Positions 53,510-60,277 of a DNA stretch of 64,000 nucleotides are shown here, one piece after another. Numbering within the stretch: the first letter of the stretch is position 1; every line of letters starts with the position of its first letter. Both the position numbers and the translations under genes were made by a program. The notes under the pieces were generated by a model. That model saw nothing but the letters and a program-made list of their open reading frames with translations, was not told the origin of the DNA and searched no databases. Location of the stretch: contig JAFLBQ010000001.1 of NCBI GenBank assembly GCA_017303805.1, forward strand, positions 1-64,000, given 5' to 3'. Origin of the DNA: Cytophagales bacterium (GTDB lineage Bacteria > Bacteroidota > Bacteroidia > Cytophagales > Cyclobacteriaceae).

Positions 53510-53599
53510 TGGCGGAGAGAGCGGGATTCGAACCCGCGATACCCTTTCAGGTATACACACTTTCCAGGCGTGCTCCTTCAACCACTCGGACACCTCTCC
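53510..53599 (-). tRNA. tRNA-Ser (anticodon GGA)
   Basis: Read on the minus strand, the 90 bases form a class II tRNA: acceptor GGAGAGG with CTCTCCG-CCA (CCA encoded at 53510-53512), D-arm CCGAGTGGTTGAAGG, anticodon loop CCTGGAAAGT (GGA), a long variable arm (TATACCTGAAAGGGTAT) and TpsiC arm GCGGGTTCGAATCCCGC. The long variable arm and anticodon identify serine (UCC/UCU codons). Confidence 0.96.
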
Positions 53600-53791
53600 A
53601 AAAAGGCCCCAAAGAAATAGATTAATTCAGCCCTTTCCAAGTAGGAGTGGCTCTCCCATGGTAAAGCCCGATTTACCTTACCGCGCGCTCAACAAAATCA
53701 AATTCTGCGTGACTAACGGACGTATTTTGAATTCTATGGCAGAAACCGAAAGCAGACAAAAGAGAATTTCAGTTTTTTTTTTAAAATCTTG

Positions 53792-53820
53792 TTTGGGATT
53801 ACGCAAAACATTTAAATTTG
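53792..53820 (+). promoter_or_regulatory. Promoter of the exbB operon
   Basis: TTTG at 53792-53795 and TAAATTTG at 53813-53820 are 17 bases apart, fitting the Bacteroidota consensus, 31 bases before the ATG at 53852. The 252 bases from the tRNA to exbB contain no gene. Confidence 0.7.
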
Positions 53821-53851
53821 GCCACTTCAAGTAATATCTAAACCTTAAACC

Positions 53852-54583
53852 ATGAAAAAATTACTCTCGATTTTTGCTTTAATAATGGTGCTGGCGGTAA
53901 GCACCACGCAGGTGTATGCGCAGGACGAACAGTCCACGGAGCAGTCTGCGGGCTTTCACCAACAGATTAAACAAAAGTTTATTGATGGTGGCCCAACTTT
54001 TATGTGGCCCATTCTTATCTGTTTGATTTTGGGATTGGCAATCTCTATTGAACGGATCATTACCTTAAACATGGCCACCACTAACACCAAGAAATTATTG
54101 GCTAACATTGAAGATGCACTGGCCCGTGGCGGTATAGAAGCAGCCAAAGATGTTACTAAAAATACCCGGGGCCCGGTTGCCTCAATTTTTACACAAGGTC
54201 TTATGCGCTCATCCGAAGGCATTGAAATGGTAGAGAAATCTATTGTGGCCTATGGTGGCGTTGAAATGGCGCGCCTGGAAAGAGGGTTAATCTGGGTTTC
54301 CTTGTTTATTTCACTCGGTCCGATGTTAGGTTTCTTTGGAACAGTTATCGGGATGGTGAATGCCTTCGATGCGATTGAAGCAGCAGGTGATATCTCGCCT
54401 CAGGTTGTTGCCGGTGGTATGAAAACCGCCCTTATTACAACCGTAGGTGGTCTTATCGTAGGTATGATTTTGCAAACTCTTTACAATTACCTGGTATCAA
54501 AAATTGATAGCCTAGTAAATGCAATGGAAGATGCCTCTATCAGCCTGGTAGATATTTTAGTTAAGCACAAACTCTCTAAGTAA
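53852..54583 (+). CDS. exbB: MotA/TolQ/ExbB-family proton channel
   Basis: This 243-residue protein has a signal-like first helix (LLSIFALIMVLAVSTTQVYA), a second helix FMWPILICLILGLAISIERI, and two conserved channel helices: GLIWVSLFISLGPMLGFFGTVIGMVNAFD and VVAGGMKTALITTVGGLIVGMI. It forms the pentameric motor that, with two ExbD proteins encoded downstream, uses the proton gradient to drive TonB-type outer-membrane transport or a related process. The next gene starts three bases later. Confidence 0.94.
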   Translation: MKKLLSIFALIMVLAVSTTQVYAQDEQSTEQSAGFHQQIKQKFIDGGPTFMWPILICLILGLAISIERIITLNMATTNTKKLLANIEDALARGGIEAAKDVTKNTRGPVASIFTQGLMRSSEGIEMVEKSIVAYGGVEMARLERGLIWVSLFISLGPMLGFFGTVIGMVNAFDAIEAAGDISPQVVAGGMKTALITTVGGLIVGMILQTLYNYLVSKIDSLVNAMEDASISLVDILVKHKLSK

Positions 54584-54585
54584 TT

Positions 54586-54909
54586 ATGAGTAGCATTGAT
54601 ATCGGCTTATACATTATTTACGTGGTTTTTGGAGTAGCTGTTTTGTCGGCTGTTCTGTTACCGCTAATTAATGCTATCAAGTCTCCGGGAGCGCTCGTGA
54701 AGTCGCTTGCCGGTGTAGGATTATTGGTTGTTCTGTTTTTTGTGGCGTATGCACTTTCTACCGGAGAGGTTACACCGCAAGCTATAGCACAAGGTGTTAC
54801 CGAGTCTTCGTCTAAAATGATTAGTGCAGGCCTTGTAACATTTTATATTGTGTTTTTAATAGCCGCCATTGGAGTAATTTTTTCAGAAATTAATAAAGCG
54901 ATAAAATAA
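54586..54909 (+). CDS. Three-helix membrane protein of the ExbB/ExbD operon
   Basis: This 107-residue protein has three membrane spans (about residues 8-28, 42-60 and 80-100) and short polar loops. It lies between exbB and exbD with a three-base gap and a one-base overlap. Such a gene is often present at this place in Bacteroidota, but its role in the motor complex is not defined. The sequence shows no catalytic motif. Confidence 0.75.
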   Translation: MSSIDIGLYIIYVVFGVAVLSAVLLPLINAIKSPGALVKSLAGVGLLVVLFFVAYALSTGEVTPQAIAQGVTESSSKMISAGLVTFYIVFLIAAIGVIFSEINKAIK

Positions 54910-55466
54910 TGGCACGTACCACACCAGAAATACCCAACGCATCTATGGCAGATATTGCCTTCCTGTTGCTAACGTTCTTTCTGGTTACCACTACAATACC
55001 CAATAATAAAGGATTGAGTATTGCCCTGCCACCTCCGCCAGAAGCAACTCCGCCCGAAGACGTAAAAATTCAAGAGCGGAACATGTTTAAAATTCAGATT
55101 AACTCGTCTGATGCGCTTCTGATTGAAGGTGAACCCAGGGAGGATATCAGTACATTGAAAGACGAAATAAAAGTCTTCGTATTAAATAACGGCAAAGATC
55201 CGAATAGCTCAGACAATCCCGAGAAAGCAATCGTTTCTTTTAAAACCGATCGGGGCACAAGCCACAAACGGTTTATCGAATTGCTGGATATTATTCAGGG
55301 CGCTTATTACGACATTTATGCTGAGCAAGCCGGAGTTTCCAATGCCAAATTCCGCGAGGCGGCATCGGATCTTTCCATTCCGGCTAACCGCGAAATTTAT
55401 GAACGGGGCCGGGCGGGTATTCCGCTTAACATTTCAATTGCTGATCCTACCAAAGTAGGTAACTAA
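54909..55466 (+). CDS. exbD: ExbD/TolR-family protein (first copy)
   Basis: This 185-residue protein has the single N-terminal membrane helix with the proton-carrying aspartate in MADIAFLLLTFFLVTTT, followed by a periplasmic domain (ERNMFKIQINSSDALLIEGE). It overlaps the preceding gene by one base. With exbB and the second exbD it builds the energy-transducing complex. Confidence 0.92.
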   Translation: MARTTPEIPNASMADIAFLLLTFFLVTTTIPNNKGLSIALPPPPEATPPEDVKIQERNMFKIQINSSDALLIEGEPREDISTLKDEIKVFVLNNGKDPNSSDNPEKAIVSFKTDRGTSHKRFIELLDIIQGAYYDIYAEQAGVSNAKFREAASDLSIPANREIYERGRAGIPLNISIADPTKVGN

Positions 55467-55482
55467 TTAAACTCATTGCAGT

Positions 55483-55947
55483 ATGTCAAAGTTTAAAAAG
55501 AAAACAAACGTAAAGCAGGATATTCCAACCTCTTCCATGCCCGATGTAGTTTTCATGCTGTTGTTTTTCTTCATGGTTACAACAGAAATGAGAAAAACCT
55601 CGGTAGATGTTAAACAACAAATACCCAAGGCTACCCAGTTGCGTAAACTCATGCGCAAAACCCTGGTGGCCAACCTGTACATTGGCGAACCGAACAAAGT
55701 ACAGCAATATGGTAAAGAGGCTAAAATTCAGGCTGACGATACATTCATTGACACCAAAGACATTGTGCGTTGGGTAAATGAACAGCGAAGCAAACTGGAG
55801 GAAGTAGAGCGCGACCAACTTACCGTGGCGCTAAAAGTTGACCAGGATGCCAAACGCGGTCTGATTTCGGATGTAGAACTGGAGCTGCGCAAGGCAAACG
55901 CCCGCAAGTTGCTCTACAGTACCCTCGAGCCGAAACTTGAGAATTAA
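55483..55947 (+). CDS. exbD: ExbD/TolR-family protein (second copy)
   Basis: The N-terminal helix of this 154-residue protein is MPDVVFMLLFFFMVTTEMR, again with the conserved aspartate, followed by a periplasmic domain. It lies 16 bases after the first copy. Double ExbD genes are typical of Bacteroidota energy-transducing operons. A perfect intrinsic terminator follows. Confidence 0.92.
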   Translation: MSKFKKKTNVKQDIPTSSMPDVVFMLLFFFMVTTEMRKTSVDVKQQIPKATQLRKLMRKTLVANLYIGEPNKVQQYGKEAKIQADDTFIDTKDIVRWVNEQRSKLEEVERDQLTVALKVDQDAKRGLISDVELELRKANARKLLYSTLEPKLEN

Positions 55948-55968
55948 TTTGTAATTCAATCAAAATAA

Positions 55969-55999
55969 ATAGCCTTCCACAGCGGAAGGCTATTTTTTT
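55969..55999 (+). terminator. Intrinsic terminator ending directly at the next start codon
   Basis: ATAGCCTTCC (55969-55978) pairs with GGAAGGCTAT (55984-55993) around a five-base loop, followed by six further T residues up to 55999. The ATG of the MFS gene begins at 56000, so the T tract touches the start codon. Confidence 0.85.
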
Positions 56000-57331
56000 A
56001 TGGAGCAAGCCACAACCCCATATCGGAACAAAAAAGTAATTAACGCCTGGTGTATGTACGACTGGGCTAACTCGGTGTACAACCTGGTAATTACCACTAC
56101 TTTTTTTCCCATCTATTTTGCCGGTATTACCAAAGCGGCTTATGGCGAGAATACCGTGCCCTTGCTGGGCAGAACTTTTAAGAACACCGCGTTATACGAT
56201 TACGCATTGGCTGTAGCCTACTTTGTAATAGCCCTCGCATTGCCCGTTCTCTCTTCGGTAGCAGATTCGCGCGGCAACAAAAAGAAGTTTATGCAATTCT
56301 TTAGCTACCTGGGCGGAGTGGCCTGCATTGGATTATTTTGGTTTAAAGGACCCGAGCCCCTGGTAGGCTGGGGAGTACTGTGTTTTATTTTGGCCGCCAT
56401 GGGTTATGTGGGCAGCCTGGTATTCTACAACTCCTACCTGCCCGAAATAGCAGAGCCGCACGATCGCGATTGGGTTAGTGCCCGTGGATACTCTATGGGA
56501 TATGCGGGCAGTGTGTTACTTCAGTTAATTGGCTTTGCGTTGGTGGTTTATTTTAGTGCACAAGGCGATGAAACCTCGGGGCCGCGCTACACATTTTTAT
56601 TAGTGGGCCTCTGGTGGATAGGGTTTGCACAAATCACGTTTGCTTACCTGCCGGATTCAAAAACCCCGCGCACCAAAGGCCTGCGCGAAATTTTACGAGC
56701 GGGCTTTAAAGAATTGGTGGCCGTGTGGAACCAGGTTAAGCGACTAAGAATAATGAAATGGTTTTTGACTGCATTCTTCTTTTACAGCATGGGCGTTCAA
56801 ACGGTAATGCTGGCAGCAACTTTATTCGGCAGCCAGGTATTGGCACTCCCTACCGATAAACTTATTATAACCGTGGTGCTTATTCAACTGGTGGCCATTC
56901 CCGGGGCAATGCTCATGTCTTTTTTGTCGGGTAAGCTTGGTAACTTGCCTGTGTTGATGGCTGTGGTGGTGGTATGGATTTTAATTTGTGTGGCCGCTTA
57001 TGCGGTGGCCATTTTAAAAGAAGGTGGAACTGATGTGGAATTTCACTTTTATGGTTTAGCAATAGGCGTAGGGCTGGTAATGGGTGGGGTACAATCGCTA
57101 AGCCGAAGCACCTTTAGTAAATTAATGCCAGCCACAAAAGATACCGCTTCGTTTTTTAGTTTTTACGATGTTACCGAGAAGATCGCCATCGTAATCGGCA
57201 TCTTTAGCTTTGGGTACATCGATGAAATTTTTGGAATGAAAAATTCAGTGCTGGCCCTAATCGTGTTTTTTGCATTGGGATTAGTAGCGCTGATGCGTGC
57301 CTACTATTCCGAAAGACAAGCTTCGCATTAG
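56000..57331 (+). CDS. UMF1/Atg22-like MFS transporter
   Basis: This 443-residue protein with about 12 helices starts with NAWCMYDWANSVYNLVITTTFF, the hallmark of the UMF1 (vacuole-effluxer-like) MFS family. GGVQSLSRSTFSKLMPATKDTASFF lies in the C-terminal half. Substrates of bacterial members are unknown, possibly amino acids. Its ATG directly follows the terminator of the exbB operon, leaving no room for a normal leader. It converges on amn with a four-base overlap. Confidence 0.85.
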   Translation: MEQATTPYRNKKVINAWCMYDWANSVYNLVITTTFFPIYFAGITKAAYGENTVPLLGRTFKNTALYDYALAVAYFVIALALPVLSSVADSRGNKKKFMQFFSYLGGVACIGLFWFKGPEPLVGWGVLCFILAAMGYVGSLVFYNSYLPEIAEPHDRDWVSARGYSMGYAGSVLLQLIGFALVVYFSAQGDETSGPRYTFLLVGLWWIGFAQITFAYLPDSKTPRTKGLREILRAGFKELVAVWNQVKRLRIMKWFLTAFFFYSMGVQTVMLAATLFGSQVLALPTDKLIITVVLIQLVAIPGAMLMSFLSGKLGNLPVLMAVVVVWILICVAAYAVAILKEGGTDVEFHFYGLAIGVGLVMGGVQSLSRSTFSKLMPATKDTASFFSFYDVTEKIAIVIGIFSFGYIDEIFGMKNSVLALIVFFALGLVALMRAYYSERQASH

Positions 57332-58098
57332 TAGCGAAGGTGCTTCACGGTCATTCCATTGTTGATTAACTGTTTCAACGATTCAATTCCGATTTTCAGA
57401 TGCAGATCCACATAGCTGGTGGTAACCACTTTGTCGCTGGCTTCGGTTTTAATTCCTTCCACCACCATGGGCTGATCGGAAACCAGCAACAAAGCTCCGG
57501 CAGGAATTTCATTGTAAAAGGCGGTTGAAAAGATAGTGGCTGTTTCCATATCAATAGCCATAGCCCGAATCTTGCGCAGGTATTCTTTAAAGTGCTCGTC
57601 CCACTCCCAAACTCTGCGGTTGGTAGTATAAACGGTGCCGGTCCAGTAATCCTGGTTATTATCGCGAATGGTGGTAGAGATTGCCTTCTGCAAAGCAAAG
57701 GCAGGGAGTGCCGGTACCTCTTTGGGGAAATAATCGTTCGAAGTTCCTTCGCCCCGGATGGCCGCAATAGGAAGTATAAAATCCCCGATGTCATTCTTCT
57801 TTTTAAGACCGCCACACTTTCCTAAAAACAAGCACGCTTCGGGCATGATAGCCGTAAGGCAATCCATAATGGTTGCTGCGTTGGGGCTGCCCATGCCAAA
57901 GTTAATAATGGTAATTCCACCTGCGGTAGCGCTGCGCATAGCGCGGTCTGCACCGGTAATGGGTACATCGTGCCACTCCGCAAATTTTTTAACATAGTTT
58001 TCGAAGTTGGTTAGCAGAATGTACCGGCCAAAGTCTTCCAACTTTACACCGGTGTAACGCGGGAGCCAGTTTTCTACAATTTCCTGCTTTGATTTCAT
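57328..58098 (-). CDS. amn: AMP nucleosidase (short form)
   Basis: This 256-residue nucleoside-phosphorylase-fold protein has ITIINFGMGSPNAATIMD, LFLGKCGGLKKKNDIGDFILP, the specificity region AMAIDMETATIFSTAF and LLLVSDQP. It matches the short AMP nucleosidases of Bacteroidota, which lack the long N-terminal domain of E. coli Amn. It cleaves AMP to adenine and ribose 5-phosphate, complementing apt in adenine balance. Confidence 0.88.
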   Translation of the reverse strand: MKSKQEIVENWLPRYTGVKLEDFGRYILLTNFENYVKKFAEWHDVPITGADRAMRSATAGGITIINFGMGSPNAATIMDCLTAIMPEACLFLGKCGGLKKKNDIGDFILPIAAIRGEGTSNDYFPKEVPALPAFALQKAISTTIRDNNQDYWTGTVYTTNRRVWEWDEHFKEYLRKIRAMAIDMETATIFSTAFYNEIPAGALLLVSDQPMVVEGIKTEASDKVVTTSYVDLHLKIGIESLKQLINNGMTVKHLRY

Positions 58099-58147
58099 AG
58101 GTAAATGTGTCTGTCAATTAATCTTATGAAGTTGAATCGGTAAGGTC

Positions 58148-58155
58148 TATTTTTG
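58148..58155 (+). promoter_or_regulatory. -7-like element three bases before an ATG
   Basis: TATTTTTG matches TAnnTTTG, but the ATG of the following gene is at 58159. If used, transcription would start close to the initiation codon. Confidence 0.35.
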
Positions 58156-58158
58156 AGC

Positions 58159-58608
58159 ATGTATAAATTAAACCTTCCCGAATTTAACATTGCTGTGCGC
58201 AAAGAACAGGGAAAAGTTTGGATTTTTGACATCATTCGAAAAAAGTACGTGGTAGTAACCCCCGAAGAATGGGTGCGGCAGCACTTCATTCACTACCTGA
58301 TTAATCAGCTAAACTATCCTAAATCACTTTTCCAGGTAGAGCGGAGTCTTTCTTACAACAAGCTTCAAAAGCGCTCGGATATTGTAATCCTCGACCGCAC
58401 CGGCAAACCGTGGATGCTGGTCGAGTGCAAAGCCCCAACCATCAAACTCACACAAAATGCATTTAATCAAGTAGCTGTTTATAACATGACCATCGGAGCC
58501 CGTTTTGTGGTTGTTACCAACGGGATGGCTCAATATTGTTTTGCAGCCTTATCTCAATCAACTACCGAAGTGGAATTTTTAAATTCCTTGCCGCCATACC
58601 CTGCGTGA
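58159..58608 (+). CDS. HsdR N-terminal-like (PD-D/ExK) protein
   Basis: The ATG at 58159 is preferred to TTG at 58153, giving 149 residues. The protein corresponds to the type I restriction HsdR N-terminal nuclease-fold domain: RSDIVILDRTGKPWMLVECKAP holds the Asp and the E-x-K catalytic triad, and TNGMAQYCF follows. There is no helicase, methylase or specificity gene nearby, so it is an orphan of the kind common in Bacteroidota. It may be an active or repurposed nuclease. Confidence 0.85.
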   Translation: MYKLNLPEFNIAVRKEQGKVWIFDIIRKKYVVVTPEEWVRQHFIHYLINQLNYPKSLFQVERSLSYNKLQKRSDIVILDRTGKPWMLVECKAPTIKLTQNAFNQVAVYNMTIGARFVVVTNGMAQYCFAALSQSTTEVEFLNSLPPYPA

Positions 58609-58611
58609 GTA

Positions 58612-59724
58612 TTACAGTACTTCCTGCACGTTGGTGTAAGATAGATTAAAGGCATCGGCCACGGCTTTATACACCACCTTGCCCTGCACTACATTTAAGC
58701 CTTTTAGCAAGTCTTCATTTTCTTTACACGCTTTTTTCCAACCCAGGTTAGCAAGCTTTAACGCATAAGGCAATGTGGCATTGGTAAGCGCCAGGGTTGA
58801 TGTATAGGGTACGGCCCCTGGCATATTAGCAACGCAATAGTGAACAATATCGTCAATGATGTACGTGGGGTCTTCGTGCGTGGTGGGCTTGCAGGTTTCA
58901 ATACAACCGCCCTGGTCCACCGCTACATCTACCAGCACCGTGCCCGGGCGCATGGTTTTTAGCATATCGCGGGTAATTAGCTTGGGTGCTTTGGCTCCGG
59001 GTATTAACACTCCGCCAACAATCAAATCAGAAGTTTTTACCAGGTCGCGCAACACATAATCGTTTGAGGCCATCGTGTGTACGTTCTTTGGCATTACATC
59101 ATCAAGGTAACGCAGGCGATTGAGGTTTACATCGGTAATAATTACATCGGCTCCCATGCCGGCCGCAATTTTGGCAGCATTGGTACCTACCACACCACCC
59201 CCTAATATCAAAACTTTGGCAGGCATTACACCGGGAACTCCGCCCAGTAAAATACCGCGGCCCTTCAACGGTTTTTCTAAGTATTTGGCGCCTTCTTGTA
59301 TGGCCATGCGCCCGGCTACTTCCGACATCGGAATGAGCAACGGCAAACTTCTGTCGGCACGCTCTACTGTTTCGTAGGCAAGACAAACCGCCCCGGTTTT
59401 TATCATGGCATGAGCCAGCGGTTCATAGCTTGCAAAGTGAAAATAGGTAAACACCAATTGATCTTTGCGGATCAAACTATATTCCTGTTCGATTGGCTCT
59501 TTTACTTTCACAATCATTTCGGCAATGTCAAACACTTCTTTGGCCGAATCCAGAATGCGGGCGCCTGCTCCTTTGTATTCATCATCTGAAAAACCACTGC
59601 CTTCACCGGCCTTGGTTTGCACATAAACGGTATGGCCCTTCTTCGCAAATTCCTGGGCACCTGCCGGGGTAACTGCTACCCGGTTCTCATTATTTTTTAT
59701 TTCTTTAGGAACACCAATTATCAT
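58612..59724 (-). CDS. ald: Alanine dehydrogenase
   Basis: This 370-residue NAD-dependent enzyme reversibly deaminates L-alanine to pyruvate. Motifs are IGVPKEIKNNENRVAVTPAG with the active-site Lys/Arg, FTYFHFAS with catalytic His, the Rossmann loop VLILGGGVVGTNAAKIA and VDVAVDQGGC. Length is standard. It is convergent with the HsdR-N-like gene (three-base gap) and divergent from the cyclotransferase gene. Confidence 0.96.
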   Translation of the reverse strand: MIIGVPKEIKNNENRVAVTPAGAQEFAKKGHTVYVQTKAGEGSGFSDDEYKGAGARILDSAKEVFDIAEMIVKVKEPIEQEYSLIRKDQLVFTYFHFASYEPLAHAMIKTGAVCLAYETVERADRSLPLLIPMSEVAGRMAIQEGAKYLEKPLKGRGILLGGVPGVMPAKVLILGGGVVGTNAAKIAAGMGADVIITDVNLNRLRYLDDVMPKNVHTMASNDYVLRDLVKTSDLIVGGVLIPGAKAPKLITRDMLKTMRPGTVLVDVAVDQGGCIETCKPTTHEDPTYIIDDIVHYCVANMPGAVPYTSTLALTNATLPYALKLANLGWKKACKENEDLLKGLNVVQGKVVYKAVADAFNLSYTNVQEVL

Positions 59725-59816
59725 ATTCTTAAATTTTTTAAAATTTCGAAGATTGTAGATTTCAGATTGTTTTTAAACTCCGCAAAGATAACATTCGGAT
59801 ACGATTGCAAAACGCT

Positions 59817-60191
59817 ATGACAAGGAATTCACTTTATGCCTTTTACGGTTCGCTCAGGCGCGGTATGGAATTGTACAAGAAATTTGAGCCGCATTTGCAG
59901 TATAAGTTCAGCATGTGGCTATCAGGCTACGAAATGTATTCGTTAGGGCCATATCCTTGCATTGTGCGCTCACAAAATTATTCTTCCAAAATTCTGGTTG
60001 AAGTAATGGAAGTATACCATGCCGAAACGGAAAAAGAAATACACGAGATTGAAATAGATGCCGGCTATTTTCTAACGTACCTCAAACTTCAAAATCAGCA
60101 GGTAGGTATTTACTTGTTCAACGAATCAAAAAATTATCCACCGGTACTTTCGGGCGATTGGGTAACATTCTTTGGTGAATTAGAAAGATAA
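59817..60191 (+). CDS. Gamma-glutamylcyclotransferase-fold protein
   Basis: From the ATG at 59817 (MTRNSLYAFYGSLRRGM), rather than TTG 59805, the protein is 124 residues. The substrate-binding loop YGSLRRG and the barrel-like pattern (GYEMYSLGPYPCIV, EVMEVYHAE) identify the GGCT/AIG2-like fold. The usual catalytic glutamate after the barrel may be in HEIEIDAGY. Such enzymes release 5-oxoproline from gamma-glutamyl compounds; the specific substrate is unknown. Confidence 0.8.
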   Translation: MTRNSLYAFYGSLRRGMELYKKFEPHLQYKFSMWLSGYEMYSLGPYPCIVRSQNYSSKILVEVMEVYHAETEKEIHEIEIDAGYFLTYLKLQNQQVGIYLFNESKNYPPVLSGDWVTFFGELER

Positions 60192-60277
60192 CTTACATTT
60201 TATATTGCGGGTGTTGCCCGGTTTTGTCACCTCCTTCGATTTTGCCTATTTTTACCCTAACCAGAATCAGGAAACAC

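Noticed and set aside
53366-53593. Minus-strand open frame starting MSEWLKEHAWK
   Set aside because: It is a translation of the tRNA-Ser gene and the antisense of the GntR gene; this peptide is a well-known artefact of tRNA-Ser loci.
58159-58608. A type I restriction-modification system
   Set aside because: Only an HsdR N-terminal-like domain is present; no helicase, methylase or specificity subunit lies nearby.
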